From a virus: a DNA stretch of 23,148 bases. Each line of letters begins with the position of its first letter. The first letter of the stretch is position 1. The DNA is taken from the IMG/VR virus record IMGVR_UViG_3300044996_000832, positions 1 to 23,148 of that record, one strand, 5' to 3'. The notes beneath the pieces are model-generated. The model had not been told where the DNA came from. It searched no databases and saw only the letters and a program-made list of their open reading frames with translations. A program made the position numbers and the translations under genes. Of the stretch, positions 1 through 5,701 are shown in pieces.

Positions 1-585
1 ATGTTGCGACAAGTGGTGCGTCAAGAAAAAAGCATCGGCTTTGATATCGGCCGGCTCAAGCGTCGGATGGGCTATACGCTGGCGAAGAAGCTCGCCGACC
101 AGCTCGTGGAGGAGCTAAGCCCATACTGCACGCGCATCGAGATCGCCGGCAGCCTACGGCGCAAGATGGCAGACGTCGGCGACATCGAGATCGTCGCCAT
201 GCCGGGGGATTTTGCCGAAGGAATGCTTGGTTGCATCTTACCGGAGGCGAAATTCATCAAGAACGGACCGCGCTACAAGCAGATCGCATTACCGGAGGAA
301 ATCAACTTGGATCTCTTCCTTGTCCGCCCGCCGGCGCAATGGGGCGTGATCTTCCTACTGCGCACCGGCCCGGCGGATTTCTCGCGCCTGGCAGTGACGA
401 GGCGAATTCAAGGTGGATTGCTGCCTTCGGATTGTGCAGTCAGGTTTGGGGGGGTCCAACGGAACGGAATCACGATGGTCATGCCGGAGGAGGAAGATTT
501 CCTGAACCTGATCGGGCTGCCAGGGCTGGCGCCAGAAAAACGAGCGGATGTGGCGCACCGGCTATTCGAGGAGCGGAAGTGGTAA
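1..585 (+). CDS. DNA polymerase X-like nucleotidyltransferase, possibly 5'-partial
   Basis: This looks like a phage nucleotidyltransferase of the DNA polymerase beta (family X) type, which adds nucleotides at gaps or ends. The motif GSLRRKMADVGDIEIV (about residues 50-65) matches the family-X GSxRR...GDxD block, with D and E as likely metal ligands. INLDLFLV (about 101-108) supplies the third acidic residue. The following RTGPADFSRL and the late PEEEDFLNLIGLP...PEKR match the family-X thumb end. At 194 aa it lacks the N-terminal 8-kDa lyase domain, so it is a minimal catalytic version. The ATG sits at base 1, so the true start could lie upstream, or at the internal ATG at 67, where family similarity begins. 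The stop overlaps the next gene's GTG. Function is inferred from motifs; repair, end-processing or a non-polymerase nucleotidyl transfer are all possible. Confidence 0.75.
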   Translation: MLRQVVRQEKSIGFDIGRLKRRMGYTLAKKLADQLVEELSPYCTRIEIAGSLRRKMADVGDIEIVAMPGDFAEGMLGCILPEAKFIKNGPRYKQIALPEEINLDLFLVRPPAQWGVIFLLRTGPADFSRLAVTRRIQGGLLPSDCAVRFGGVQRNGITMVMPEEEDFLNLIGLPGLAPEKRADVAHRLFEERKW

Positions 586-851
586 AGGTGCTGGAAACCT
601 GGCAGGTGGTCTATCGCTTCATCGTGAGCTACAAATTCACTCATGACGGCAACTCGCCGACGCTAAGACAGATCATGGCCGGGTCATTTCTTGGCTCACC
701 GAGCGCCGTGGAGTATCAACTGAAAAAGTTGGAGGCGATGAAATTGATCAAGCGCAGGAAAGAGCGAAGCAGCAAGCGTCAGGCCGCGGGCATCGAGATA
801 AGCGGCGGGCGCTGGATGTGCATACGCCAAGAAACAAAGGAGGCGCAATGA
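579..851 (+). CDS. LexA-like winged-helix DNA-binding protein
   Basis: A 90-aa protein starting at GTG 579, overlapping the previous stop and preceded by GAGGAGCGG. The open frame extends upstream to 231, but that part lies inside the polymerase-like gene and has no good ribosome site. Residues about 5-65 (WQVVYRFIVSYKFTHDGNSPTLRQIM...SPSAVEYQLKKLEAMKLIKRR) resemble the LexA N-terminal winged helix, including the SPTLREI-like turn and the recognition helix before a basic wing. There is no LexA autoprotease domain. It probably binds DNA as a phage regulator. Its stop overlaps the next ATG in an ATGA junction, suggesting translational coupling. The fold call is reasonably sure; the target is unknown. 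Confidence 0.72.
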   Translation: MVKVLETWQVVYRFIVSYKFTHDGNSPTLRQIMAGSFLGSPSAVEYQLKKLEAMKLIKRRKERSSKRQAAGIEISGGRWMCIRQETKEAQ

Positions 852-1240
852 AAAACCTGGAACTCTGTTTTCTTGCAATTGTCTTATCGGCCGCGAAAGA
901 TGCGGCGATCCACGTACTCAAAACCGCGGGGCCTGGTGAATATCCCATAACCGACGAGGCGGCGGACTTCCTGGCCGGGATGCTAGAGGAGCACCCCGAT
1001 TACTCGGTCAGGCGATATTTTATCGCGGAGCTGCTGGAAGGCAGGAGCCAGGCGCAAACGCATCGGCTGCCGCCGGAGGCTGCCGTGGATTTTTTGAAGG
1101 CGGTGATGGAGGCAATCGAAGCCTCCAAATTGGAGGAAATCCCGATACCGGACGCGGTCTATGCGTTCATGCGGGAATGGATCAACCGGCACCCGGAAGA
1201 TGAAGTTGGTAAGGTGCTGGGGAAGCTATTAACTGAATAG
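848..1240 (+). CDS. Hypothetical helical protein with internal repeat
   Basis: A 130-aa protein starting at ATG 848 with AAAGGAGGC upstream, coupled by ATGA overlap to the winged-helix gene. I do not recognise the family. It is acidic and mostly helical. Two segments look related: ITDEAADFLAGMLEEHPD...VRRYFIAELLE (about 35-65) and IPDAVYAFMREWINRHPEDEVGKVLGKLLTE near the C-terminus, sharing an I-x-D start, a Phe, an HP turn, a Val and a terminal LLxE. A third weaker copy may be PPEAAVDFLKAVMEAIEAS. The repeat suggests a small helical-hairpin scaffold, perhaps for protein binding. The N-terminus (LCFLAIVLSAA) is hydrophobic but short, so a membrane anchor is uncertain. Confidence 0.65.
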   Translation: MKNLELCFLAIVLSAAKDAAIHVLKTAGPGEYPITDEAADFLAGMLEEHPDYSVRRYFIAELLEGRSQAQTHRLPPEAAVDFLKAVMEAIEASKLEEIPIPDAVYAFMREWINRHPEDEVGKVLGKLLTE

Positions 1241-1249
1241 GAGGTTGGA

Positions 1250-1621
1250 ATGGTTCTATCACGCCCGGATTACCTGCTCATATTTCTCTTACTGGCGGCG
1301 ATCATCGTTGCCTTGGTCGCGGTTGCCATCCCCGCGCCGCAGGAACTGCCGAGGCTGCCGCAAAGCGACCACGCCAAGAAGGGGCACCTTGGGCAGGCCT
1401 GGACAGCGACCACAATCGCCAGTTATATGGCGACCAGTTGCCAGCCGCGCATTTTCTCTTGCGGCGATGCGCTGCATTACTATTGTCCCGATCCCGACCA
1501 TGCTGGAAATCTGCTTGGGCTGCTTATCGGAGCCAACCAGCACATAGTCATTACCGGCTTTACCGCGCGCACGACCTACTGGCTGGACAAGGTAGTGGGT
1601 TGCCACGAAATGGGATATTGA
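1250..1621 (+). CDS. Membrane-anchored or exported Cys-containing hypothetical protein
   Basis: A 123-aa protein starting at ATG 1250 with TAGGAGGTTGG placed at a normal distance. Residues about 7-28 (DYLLIFLLLAAIIVALVAVAIP) form one strong hydrophobic segment, either a signal anchor or an uncleaved signal peptide. The remainder is a small domain with four to five cysteines (ATSCQPRIFSCGDALHYYCPD and VVGCHEMGY). Cysteines in a probably extracytoplasmic domain suggest disulfides or metal binding. The family is not recognised. It starts a run of three small membrane proteins. Possible roles are superinfection exclusion or a lysis accessory, but nothing in the sequence decides this. Confidence 0.6.
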   Translation: MVLSRPDYLLIFLLLAAIIVALVAVAIPAPQELPRLPQSDHAKKGHLGQAWTATTIASYMATSCQPRIFSCGDALHYYCPDPDHAGNLLGLLIGANQHIVITGFTARTTYWLDKVVGCHEMGY

Positions 1622-1634
1622 TAAAGGTGCAAAA

Positions 1635-1817
1635 ATGAACCTGAAATATATCCTTCTCTTTGCAATAATCCTAGGGCTGTTCTGGGGCGTGATCGTCGGT
1701 TTGATTGCCTGGGCAATTTGGGGGCCGGTCTGTGCGGCAAATGCGGCGGCAATCGCCTTCGTTGTCATATTCATGGTGGGTATATTCACCTTGGGCTTAT
1801 GCACAGGTTCAGCATAG
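1635..1817 (+). CDS. Small two-TM membrane protein
   Basis: A 60-aa protein starting at ATG 1635 behind AAAGGTGCAAAA, 13 bp after the previous stop. It is almost entirely hydrophobic: about residues 5-27 (ILLFAIILGLFWGVIVGLIAWAIW) and 33-56 (ANAAAIAFVVIFMVGIFTLGLCTG) form two membrane segments with a very short loop. Size and topology suit a holin-like or other small membrane protein, but no family signature is visible and no endolysin lies nearby in the window. The call rests on composition, start context and operon position. Confidence 0.6.
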   Translation: MNLKYILLFAIILGLFWGVIVGLIAWAIWGPVCAANAAAIAFVVIFMVGIFTLGLCTGSA

Positions 1818-1833
1818 CATAAATGGAGACCAA

Positions 1834-2172
1834 GTGATTAAATCGCCGGAATTTAGCCTCGAAATAGCCCTGATCTATTTGTTCCTATTCGTTTTTGGTT
1901 GGGGATACAACGCCGTGGTAGCCTGGGCGGAGCGTAAAGGGTATGCCGAGGGCTACATGAGCCTGATCGTCAGCCTGGGGGTGGCGGTAACGATCATTCC
2001 CTTAGTGATCATTGATTGGCAATTTTCTTTTCTTATGTTAGGCGCGTTCATGTGCAGTGGGATGCCGATGATCCTGGGGAGCATCTACCGCCACGTGACA
2101 GCACGCCGGCAGGAGCAAGAGCTTGAGCGACAAGCCGCGCGAATGGCCGAACAAGGCAAAGATGGCGCGTGA
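1834..2172 (+). CDS. Membrane protein with cytoplasmic coiled tail
   Basis: The frame is open from 1705, but the plausible start is GTG 1834, preceded by TGGAGACC and clear of the previous gene. The resulting 112-aa protein has hydrophobic segments at about residues 8-30 (SLEIALIYLFLFVFGWGYNAVVAW) and 42-75 (a double stretch around SLIVSLGVAVTIIPLVIIDW and FLMLGAFMCSGMPMI). A charged C-terminal helix follows (ARRQEQELERQAARMAEQ). This is a two- or three-pass membrane protein with a cytoplasmic coiled tail. It is the third consecutive small membrane gene. A holin or antiholin role is conceivable, but the family is not recognised. Confidence 0.58.
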   Translation: MIKSPEFSLEIALIYLFLFVFGWGYNAVVAWAERKGYAEGYMSLIVSLGVAVTIIPLVIIDWQFSFLMLGAFMCSGMPMILGSIYRHVTARRQEQELERQAARMAEQGKDGA

Positions 2173-2341
2173 CCTTGCGGCGCTGGAAGCGATGGCCGGC
2201 ATCCGCAGCCTACGCGCCGTGGTGGAAGGCGAGCGGGCATTCACCGAGAGTGAACGCCTGCGGCGCGAGGCGCGGGCGTTGATCAGTTTGCAGGAGATCG
2301 CCCGGCTATTGGCCGAGCAGGGCGCGGCGATAGATCGGTAG
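2123..2341 (+). CDS. Small Arg/Ala-rich helical hypothetical protein
   Basis: A small Arg/Ala/Glu-rich helical protein (ARDLAALEAMAGIRSLRAVVEGERAF...LRREARALISLQEIARLLAEQGAAIDR). A TTG start at 2123 has AGGAG seven bases upstream and gives 72 aa overlapping the membrane gene by 50 bp. An ATG at 2162 would give 59 aa and only an 11-bp overlap, but has a weaker ribosome site. The final ISLQEIARLLAEQG could be part of a helix-turn-helix, though only one helix is evident. The function is unknown. Confidence 0.5.
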   Translation: MSDKPREWPNKAKMARDLAALEAMAGIRSLRAVVEGERAFTESERLRREARALISLQEIARLLAEQGAAIDR

Positions 2342-2350
2342 GCAGGAACG

Positions 2351-2377
2351 AGTAATGAGTAAGAAGTAAGAAGTGAG
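2351..2377 (+). repeat. Degenerate heptad repeat (AGTAATG-type)
   Basis: The short spacer after the preceding gene consists of near-tandem heptads: AGTAATG, AGTAAG, AAGTAAG, AAGTGAG. A closely similar array (AGTAATC AGTGAGC AGTGAG) lies at 21025-21044, also between two genes. The two copies look like members of one dispersed repeat class. They contain no gene and no obvious promoter. Confidence 0.45.
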
Positions 2378-2430
2378 ACGTATCAATGGCCGCGGATATT
2401 GCGGAGCATGTTTACGAGAGGTGATAAAGC

Positions 2431-2814
2431 ATGAATCACGAATACGATGAGATGATCAGGAACATGCCAATGGGGCTGGATCGAGCCATGCTGCAAGTGC
2501 TTTCGTACCGGATGGGTCGGGGGAGGGCGATCGGGCGCGCGGAGCTGGTGGATGCGGTGCGGTTGATCGGCTACGATTCGCCGGAGCGGATGGTGCGGCA
2601 CTGCATCCGCGAGCTGCGGCGGGAGGGGCGCCTGATCTGCTCGGCGCCGGGAGAGGATGGCGGATATTACCTGGCGGAGACGCTGGCCGAGTTCGAGGAG
2701 TTCGCGGAGGCTGAGTTCCGCGCCAAGATCGCCGATATGAGCGAGACACTGGCGGCGATGAAGGCTGCGGCGCGGGCGGCTTTCGGCGAGGGTGTGCAGT
2801 TGGAGTTGATATAG
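2431..2814 (+). CDS. Winged-helix protein with C-terminal coiled coil
   Basis: A 127-aa protein starting at ATG 2431, preceded by GAGAGGTGATAAAGC. Residues about 14-75 (DRAMLQVLSYRMGRGRAIGRAELVDAV...DSPERMVRHCIRELRREGRLICS) read as a winged helix: helix 1, a RAELV turn, a recognition helix RMVRHCIREL, and a wing ending in GGYYLAET. Residues about 80-115 are an acidic/alanine helix likely to be a coiled coil. This is a common architecture for small phage DNA-binding proteins in replication or regulation modules. The target cannot be read from the sequence. Confidence 0.68.
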   Translation: MNHEYDEMIRNMPMGLDRAMLQVLSYRMGRGRAIGRAELVDAVRLIGYDSPERMVRHCIRELRREGRLICSAPGEDGGYYLAETLAEFEEFAEAEFRAKIADMSETLAAMKAAARAAFGEGVQLELI

Positions 2815-2827
2815 ACGGAGGAACAAC

Positions 2828-3022
2828 ATGGAATTCCCCAATGCCAAGGTGAGTGCGGTCAAGGCCAATTTCGTTACAGGGGTGATCAGCTTCACCATCC
2901 AGGTGGCGATCAGCGACGAGATGCAGTCCAGCGCCGAGGACCTGGCGCATTATGTGGATAAGGACGCCGGCAAGGTCGAGGTGCGGATCATCCCGCGGCA
3001 GCCGGCCTTGATCGGGAGCTGA
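2828..3022 (+). CDS. Conserved-looking small hypothetical protein
   Basis: A 64-aa protein with ATG 2828 behind ACGGAGGAACAAC. It alternates beta-prone stretches (AKVSAVKANFVTGVISFTIQVAI and GKVEVRIIPRQ) around an acidic central helix (SDEMQSSAEDLAHYV). I do not recognise it. The pattern would suit a small beta-alpha-beta fold. It follows the winged-helix gene by 13 bp and precedes the next gene by one base, so the three are probably co-transcribed. Confidence 0.6.
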   Translation: MEFPNAKVSAVKANFVTGVISFTIQVAISDEMQSSAEDLAHYVDKDAGKVEVRIIPRQPALIGS

Positions 3023-3023
3023 T

Positions 3024-3209
3024 ATGGCTGAACCGGAATCGATCGAGTTGCCGCGCTTGAAGGACCTGCCCGGGGCGGAGTGCTACAAAAGCATCGCTCC
3101 GATAGAAAAAGAGGATGTCTGCGCCTGGGCGAAGGAGCTCAAGGCAGATGTGGTGTACTGGTGGCGCGGAACGAAGATGGCATTCATTCCAATTGGAATG
3201 AAAAGCTAA
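3024..3209 (+). CDS. Small hypothetical protein overlying a palindrome
   Basis: A 61-aa protein beginning one base after the preceding stop, with GGGAGCTGAT as its ribosome site. It is acidic at the start and has a Trp/Tyr-rich end (CAWAKELKADVVYWWRGTKMAFIPIG). It is not a recognised family. Its last codons carry a perfect 20-bp DNA palindrome at 3183-3202, so this end may be shaped by a DNA- or RNA-level signal as well as by coding. Confidence 0.55.
   Translation: MAEPESIELPRLKDLPGAECYKSIAPIEKEDVCAWAKELKADVVYWWRGTKMAFIPIGMKS
3183..3202. promoter_or_regulatory. 20-bp perfect palindrome, candidate operator
   Basis: The 20 bases TTCATTCCAATTGGAATGAA read the same on both strands with no spacer. 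They overlap the last codons of a 61-aa gene, just before the only gene-free patch of this early region. The symmetry suits a dimeric repressor site; two winged-helix proteins are encoded upstream. No promoter was confidently placed beside it, so the role is inferred. Confidence 0.4.
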
Positions 3210-3223
3210 CATCATGTTTAAGG

Positions 3224-3247
3224 GTCGGCGCGCGAGCGAGCGCTGAC
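3224..3247 (+). promoter_or_regulatory. RNA hairpin 1 in leader region
   Basis: GTCGGCGC pairs with GCGCTGAC (8 bp with one G-U) around the loop GCGAGCGA. The following bases (ATATCTCTCTTTCT) are pyrimidine-rich but not a run of T, so this is at best a weak terminator. With the larger hairpin downstream it forms a structured untranslated segment. Confidence 0.4.
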
Positions 3248-3257
3248 ATATCTCTCT

Positions 3258-3308
3258 TTCTCCCCAAGCCGGTGGCCGCCTTTGGAAGAGGCGGCCACCC
3301 AGGGAGAA
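3258..3308 (+). promoter_or_regulatory. Large two-tier RNA hairpin before a ribosome site
   Basis: GGTGGCCGCCT (3271-3281) pairs perfectly with AGGCGGCCACC (3289-3299) around a 7-base loop. Outside an internal loop, TTCTCCC (3258-3264) pairs with GGGAGAA (3302-3308). No T-run follows; the ribosome site of the next gene (AAAGGAAGGAAG) starts a few bases later. It could protect the RNA end, attenuate transcription or control translation of the next gene. Confidence 0.5.
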
Positions 3309-3326
3309 GACGAAAGGAAGGAAGAA

Positions 3327-3539
3327 ATGTCCAAAAGAATTGTGAAATTGCAAGGTAATGAAAGCCAGAAGTCATTATCGGCGATGATCAATATGCTCAG
3401 CCGGATCATCGGGGATGAGGTCTATATCCGACCTGTCCTTGAGGTGGAAAGCAGCGAAGGAGTGCTTAAGGCGCTGGACGCTGTATTGGAAGGGGCCAGG
3501 ACAAAATTAAATAAAGAACAGACCAAGGAAGGGAATTGA
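3327..3539 (+). CDS. Small hypothetical protein after structured leader
   Basis: The frame is open from 3282, but the ATG at 3327 has an ideal AAAGGAAGGAAG site, giving 70 aa. The upstream extension would run through the large hairpin. The sequence (KRIVKLQGNESQKSLSAMINMLSRIIGDEVYIRPV...) suggests one amphipathic helix, a short beta pair and a second helix ending in a charged KLNKEQTKEGN tail. There is no recognised family. It is the first gene after the hairpin patch and is therefore the candidate target of any leader control. Confidence 0.55.
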   Translation: MSKRIVKLQGNESQKSLSAMINMLSRIIGDEVYIRPVLEVESSEGVLKALDAVLEGARTKLNKEQTKEGN

Positions 3540-3600
3540 TGCTCCTTCGGAGTGCGGGCGACTGGCGCGAATGCAAAAAGCAGGAGGCAGGAGGCGAGAC

Positions 3601-3918
3601 ATGAAACGCATCAATCAAGTGATCGCCAGGATGAGCTTCAAGGATTTCGTCGCGGCGGCGGAGAAATCGGACAGGGAACGACGAGCGACTGCCCTCGATG
3701 CTCGCGACGCGACGCGGAAAGCGGAAATCGAAAGAGAGAGGCAAGCGCGCGCCGAAAGGGAGCGTCGGGAGATCCAAAGCTTAGGCTACCTGGAATATTA
3801 CTCGTTGAGACATGCGCAATGGAAGGCAGAGAGATACCAAAGGCATCTTGCCTTTATCGAATATGAGCGAAAGGAAAGAGAGAAGCGATCAAGGAATAGG
3901 AGAAATGGAACCGGGTAA
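3601..3918 (+). CDS. Highly charged coiled-coil protein
   Basis: A 105-aa protein with ATG 3601 behind a duplicated AGGAGGCAGGAGGCGAGAC. Residues about 25-60 (DRERRATALDARDATRKAEIERERQARAERERREIQ) form a long, highly charged helix expected to be a coiled coil. A Tyr-rich stretch (YLEYYSLRHAQWKAERYQRHLAFIEYE) and a basic tail follow. The composition suggests nucleic-acid or protein binding, but no family is recognised. The C-terminal codons overlap the start of the next gene by 14 bp. Confidence 0.55.
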   Translation: MKRINQVIARMSFKDFVAAAEKSDRERRATALDARDATRKAEIERERQARAERERREIQSLGYLEYYSLRHAQWKAERYQRHLAFIEYERKEREKRSRNRRNGTG

Positions 3919-4609
3919 TGGTAGATATGCCGGCAGGATTAAATACTATGATCGTCGCGGGAATAAGGTTTATGTCCCGGCGATTAATCTTGGTTTCGGC
4001 CACATTCACTACTTGCGAAGGCGGTATTTCCGTACAGCAACGGCTTGCGAGGAATACGGCAAGCGCGTCGCGAAACGGTATCAAAAGCCTGGCCTCGAAG
4101 GTTGTTCGGGAACCTATCCCGAAAAGCGTTTGCCAAACGCTCCTAGAATGGCTTGGAAGACTGCTTGTAAGGTTTACAAGGCGAGAAAAATGCAAAGTGC
4201 TGCAACGATACGGTTAGCGGATAAACTGCGCCAGGAATACGCCCTATTGAATTCTTGGTCTAGGGCTTCAAGGGCTTGTGGGGTATTGACGCCGGCAGGA
4301 AAGCCCAATCCGCGGCTGGCTCAGATGATCGTCAACGGGTATGAGCCGAAGCTGGAGGAGACACGTCAGCGGTTGGGATTGCCGCCGATCTGCCCGAGCT
4401 GCAACCGGAGGTTGCCGCGTCCGCCGCGCGAGCTCCCGGAATGGCCGAAACAAGCGGTGCAGTTCCTGGCCGAGCGGGAAGAGGCTGTGGGTGCGCTAGA
4501 CCATCTGCGGGTCTATGGAAGGAACGGAAAGCGGGCACGGCTTCCGGTCCGTGAAACATCGCGAAAAAGTGAGCTTGAGCGAAATGCGTTGCAAATCATC
4601 GAATCATAA
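3905..4609 (+). CDS. Putative DNA-binding protein with arm-like and HTH-like regions
   Basis: A 234-aa basic protein; ATG 3905 follows AATAGGAGAA, and the open frame upstream lies inside the previous gene. The N-terminal part (GRYAGRIKYYDRRGNKVYVPAINLG...YFRTATACEEYGKRVAKRY) resembles the three-stranded arm or AP2-like DNA-binding domains of integrases and homing proteins. The centre (LLNSWSRASRACGVLTPAGKPNPRLAQMIVNGYEP) reads like a helix-turn-helix. ICPSCNRRLPR is a single Cys-x2-Cys knuckle without a partner pair. No catalytic domain is visible. The domain assignments are by eye and tentative. It ends the early cluster before the AT-rich gap. Confidence 0.6.
   Translation: MEPGNGRYAGRIKYYDRRGNKVYVPAINLGFGHIHYLRRRYFRTATACEEYGKRVAKRYQKPGLEGCSGTYPEKRLPNAPRMAWKTACKVYKARKMQSAATIRLADKLRQEYALLNSWSRASRACGVLTPAGKPNPRLAQMIVNGYEPKLEETRQRLGLPPICPSCNRRLPRPPRELPEWPKQAVQFLAEREEAVGALDHLRVYGRNGKRARLPVRETSRKSELERNALQIIES
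4548..4559 (+). repeat. 12-bp direct repeat, copy 1
   Basis: TCCGTGAAACAT occurs here near the end of the preceding gene and again, identical, at 4691-4702, 143 bp downstream. The pair brackets the AT-rich gap with the TG microsatellite. It could be a protein-binding iteron or a remnant duplication. Confidence 0.35.
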
Positions 4610-4650
4610 TGCAACCATTTTACGAGTAATTTCGAGTTACTTCTATTAAG

Positions 4651-4680
4651 TATGTGTATGTGTGTGTGTGTGTGTGTGTG
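4651..4680. repeat. TG dinucleotide microsatellite
   Basis: Eleven uninterrupted TG units run from 4659 to 4680, preceded by TATGTGTA that extends the imperfect tract to 4651. It lies in the 114-bp gene-free, AT-rich gap (4610-4723) upstream of the next gene. Such tracts are uncommon in phage DNA, are prone to slippage and can adopt Z-form DNA. No confident promoter is visible in this gap. Confidence 0.8.
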
Positions 4681-4690
4681 AGTCAATAAA

Positions 4691-4702
4691 TCCGTGAAAC
4701 AT
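4691..4702 (+). repeat. 12-bp direct repeat, copy 2
   Basis: Identical to the TCCGTGAAACAT at 4548-4559. It lies 22 bp before the ATG at 4724, just upstream of the AAAAGGACG ribosome site, where a bound protein could affect expression of that gene. Confidence 0.35.
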
Positions 4703-4723
4703 TAATCAAAAGGACGAACTCGG

Positions 4724-5092
4724 ATGAGCGAACAAAATGTTCTAAAAACGCAGCGAAAGGCAGTCAGAGAATACCATGCAGGAAAGTCCCCGAAGACATC
4801 GGCGAGCAAGGCGATGGTGCGCAAGAAGCAAGTGGTTGCGCCCGGCCAGGGTTTGAAGCAAACCGACCTGGTGGCGTTTAACCATAAGGCGGAGAAAGCG
4901 GCGGTGGATTACCTGCGTGAGTACATCCTCGCCGCGGACGCGCCCTCGTTCAACACGGCTTGCAACCTGATCGCTTTGCAGCTTGACGTTTCCGTAGAAA
5001 CGGCAAAGCGTTACCTGCGGAAATATTCGGTGGACCATCCCAAAGCCCCGTTTAGCATCCAGGACGGGTATGTGAGATTGAGGACGAGATGA
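4724..5092 (+). CDS. Putative helix-turn-helix protein
   Basis: A 122-aa protein with ATG 4724 behind AAAAGGACGAACTCGG. The basic N-terminus (KTQRKAVREYHAGKSPKTSASKAMVRKKQ) is probably disordered and DNA-contacting. The second half (YLREYILAADAPSFNTACNLIALQLDVSVETAKRYLRKYSVDH) reads as helices with a turn, LDVSVETAKRYLRKY resembling a recognition helix of a winged or homeodomain-like HTH. It is likely a DNA-binding regulator of the adjacent late genes, given its place before the HNH/terminase block; this role is inferred. It is coupled to the next gene by ATGA. Confidence 0.6.
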   Translation: MSEQNVLKTQRKAVREYHAGKSPKTSASKAMVRKKQVVAPGQGLKQTDLVAFNHKAEKAAVDYLREYILAADAPSFNTACNLIALQLDVSVETAKRYLRKYSVDHPKAPFSIQDGYVRLRTR

Positions 5093-5337
5093 CAGAAATG
5101 CAGTATTGCTTGTGCGGGAATGAGCTGGGGCGAATGGTGCTTGTCAAGAATGTGATCTATCTGGATGTCGGCGGGATGCTGCTCGACACGGCGCATGGCG
5201 TATGCAAGCAATGCGGGCGAGGTGTGCATCACACCATCTCGACCCGTGCGTTCAAGCGGCTGCTGAAGACCATCACTCCAAACACGGAGGGTGATCAGCC
5301 ATACCTGGAATTCTCGGAGCCGAGCCATGCCCAATAG
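5089..5337 (+). CDS. Zinc-ribbon protein
   Basis: An 82-aa protein overlapping the previous stop by ATGA. Two cysteine pairs, CLCG near residue 7 and CKQC near residue 43, are spaced by about 35 residues with beta-prone sequence between them (MVLVKNVIYLDVGGMLLDTAHGV), as expected for a zinc ribbon. The C-terminus is a basic helix (RAFKRLLKTI) and an acidic tail. Zinc ribbons of this size in phages may bind nucleic acid or a polymerase; no specific function can be read. It overlaps the HNH gene by 11 bp. Confidence 0.65.
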   Translation: MTEMQYCLCGNELGRMVLVKNVIYLDVGGMLLDTAHGVCKQCGRGVHHTISTRAFKRLLKTITPNTEGDQPYLEFSEPSHAQ

Positions 5338-5701
5338 AATTCCCCACCCGTGTGCCTCCCCTGGCTGCCCGAACCTGACCAATCAGCGTTACTGTTTCTC
5401 GTGCGAGGGCAAGGCAAGAGAACGTCAGCTCCAGGCGCAGCGCGCACAGGAAAGCAAACGCCTGTCTCCCTTTCGGCGTGGTTACGATGCCGAGTGGCGC
5501 AAATTACGCCTCAAGTTCCTGCGCTCGAATCCCTACTGTTGGGATCCATTCCGCCTGCATGGGACCATCACCCTAGCAACTACAGTGGATCACATCCTGG
5601 CCAAGGCAAAAGGCGGCACCGACGCCTGGGAGAACCTCCAAGCCCTCTGTCACTCCTGCCATAGCCGCAAGACTGCCATCGAGGATGGCCGCTGGGGGTA
5701 G
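5327..5701 (+). CDS. HNH endonuclease
   Basis: A 124-aa protein; ATG 5327 follows GGAGCCGAGCC, with the upstream in-frame sequence lying inside the zinc-ribbon gene. The C-terminal half carries the HNH core: TVDHILAKAKGGTDAWENLQALCHSCHSRKT, shown here only as its key parts VDHI, N of ENLQALC, and CHSCHSRKT. HNH nucleases next to terminase genes are known in several phages to assist genome-end cutting. An N-terminal cysteine cluster (CASPGCPN...YCFSC) looks like a separate zinc knuckle. Oddly, the first structural CxxC of the HNH is only NPYCWDPF, missing its second Cys. It is probably active in cos-type packaging; the terminase that follows supports this. Confidence 0.85.
   Translation: MPNRIPHPCASPGCPNLTNQRYCFSCEGKARERQLQAQRAQESKRLSPFRRGYDAEWRKLRLKFLRSNPYCWDPFRLHGTITLATTVDHILAKAKGGTDAWENLQALCHSCHSRKTAIEDGRWG

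Noticed and set aside
231-578. Upstream extension of the LexA-like reading frame
   Set aside because: It lies wholly inside the polymerase-X-like gene, whose motifs are clear; the GTG at 579 has its own ribosome site.
3271-3299. The large hairpin as a standard intrinsic terminator
   Set aside because: The stem is strong but is followed by CAGGGAGAAG with no T-run, and a ribosome site comes immediately after.
3918-4217. A 99-aa ORF overlapping the 234-aa gene in another frame
   Set aside because: No ribosome site or motif; the longer frame covers the whole region and carries HTH-like and CPSC features.
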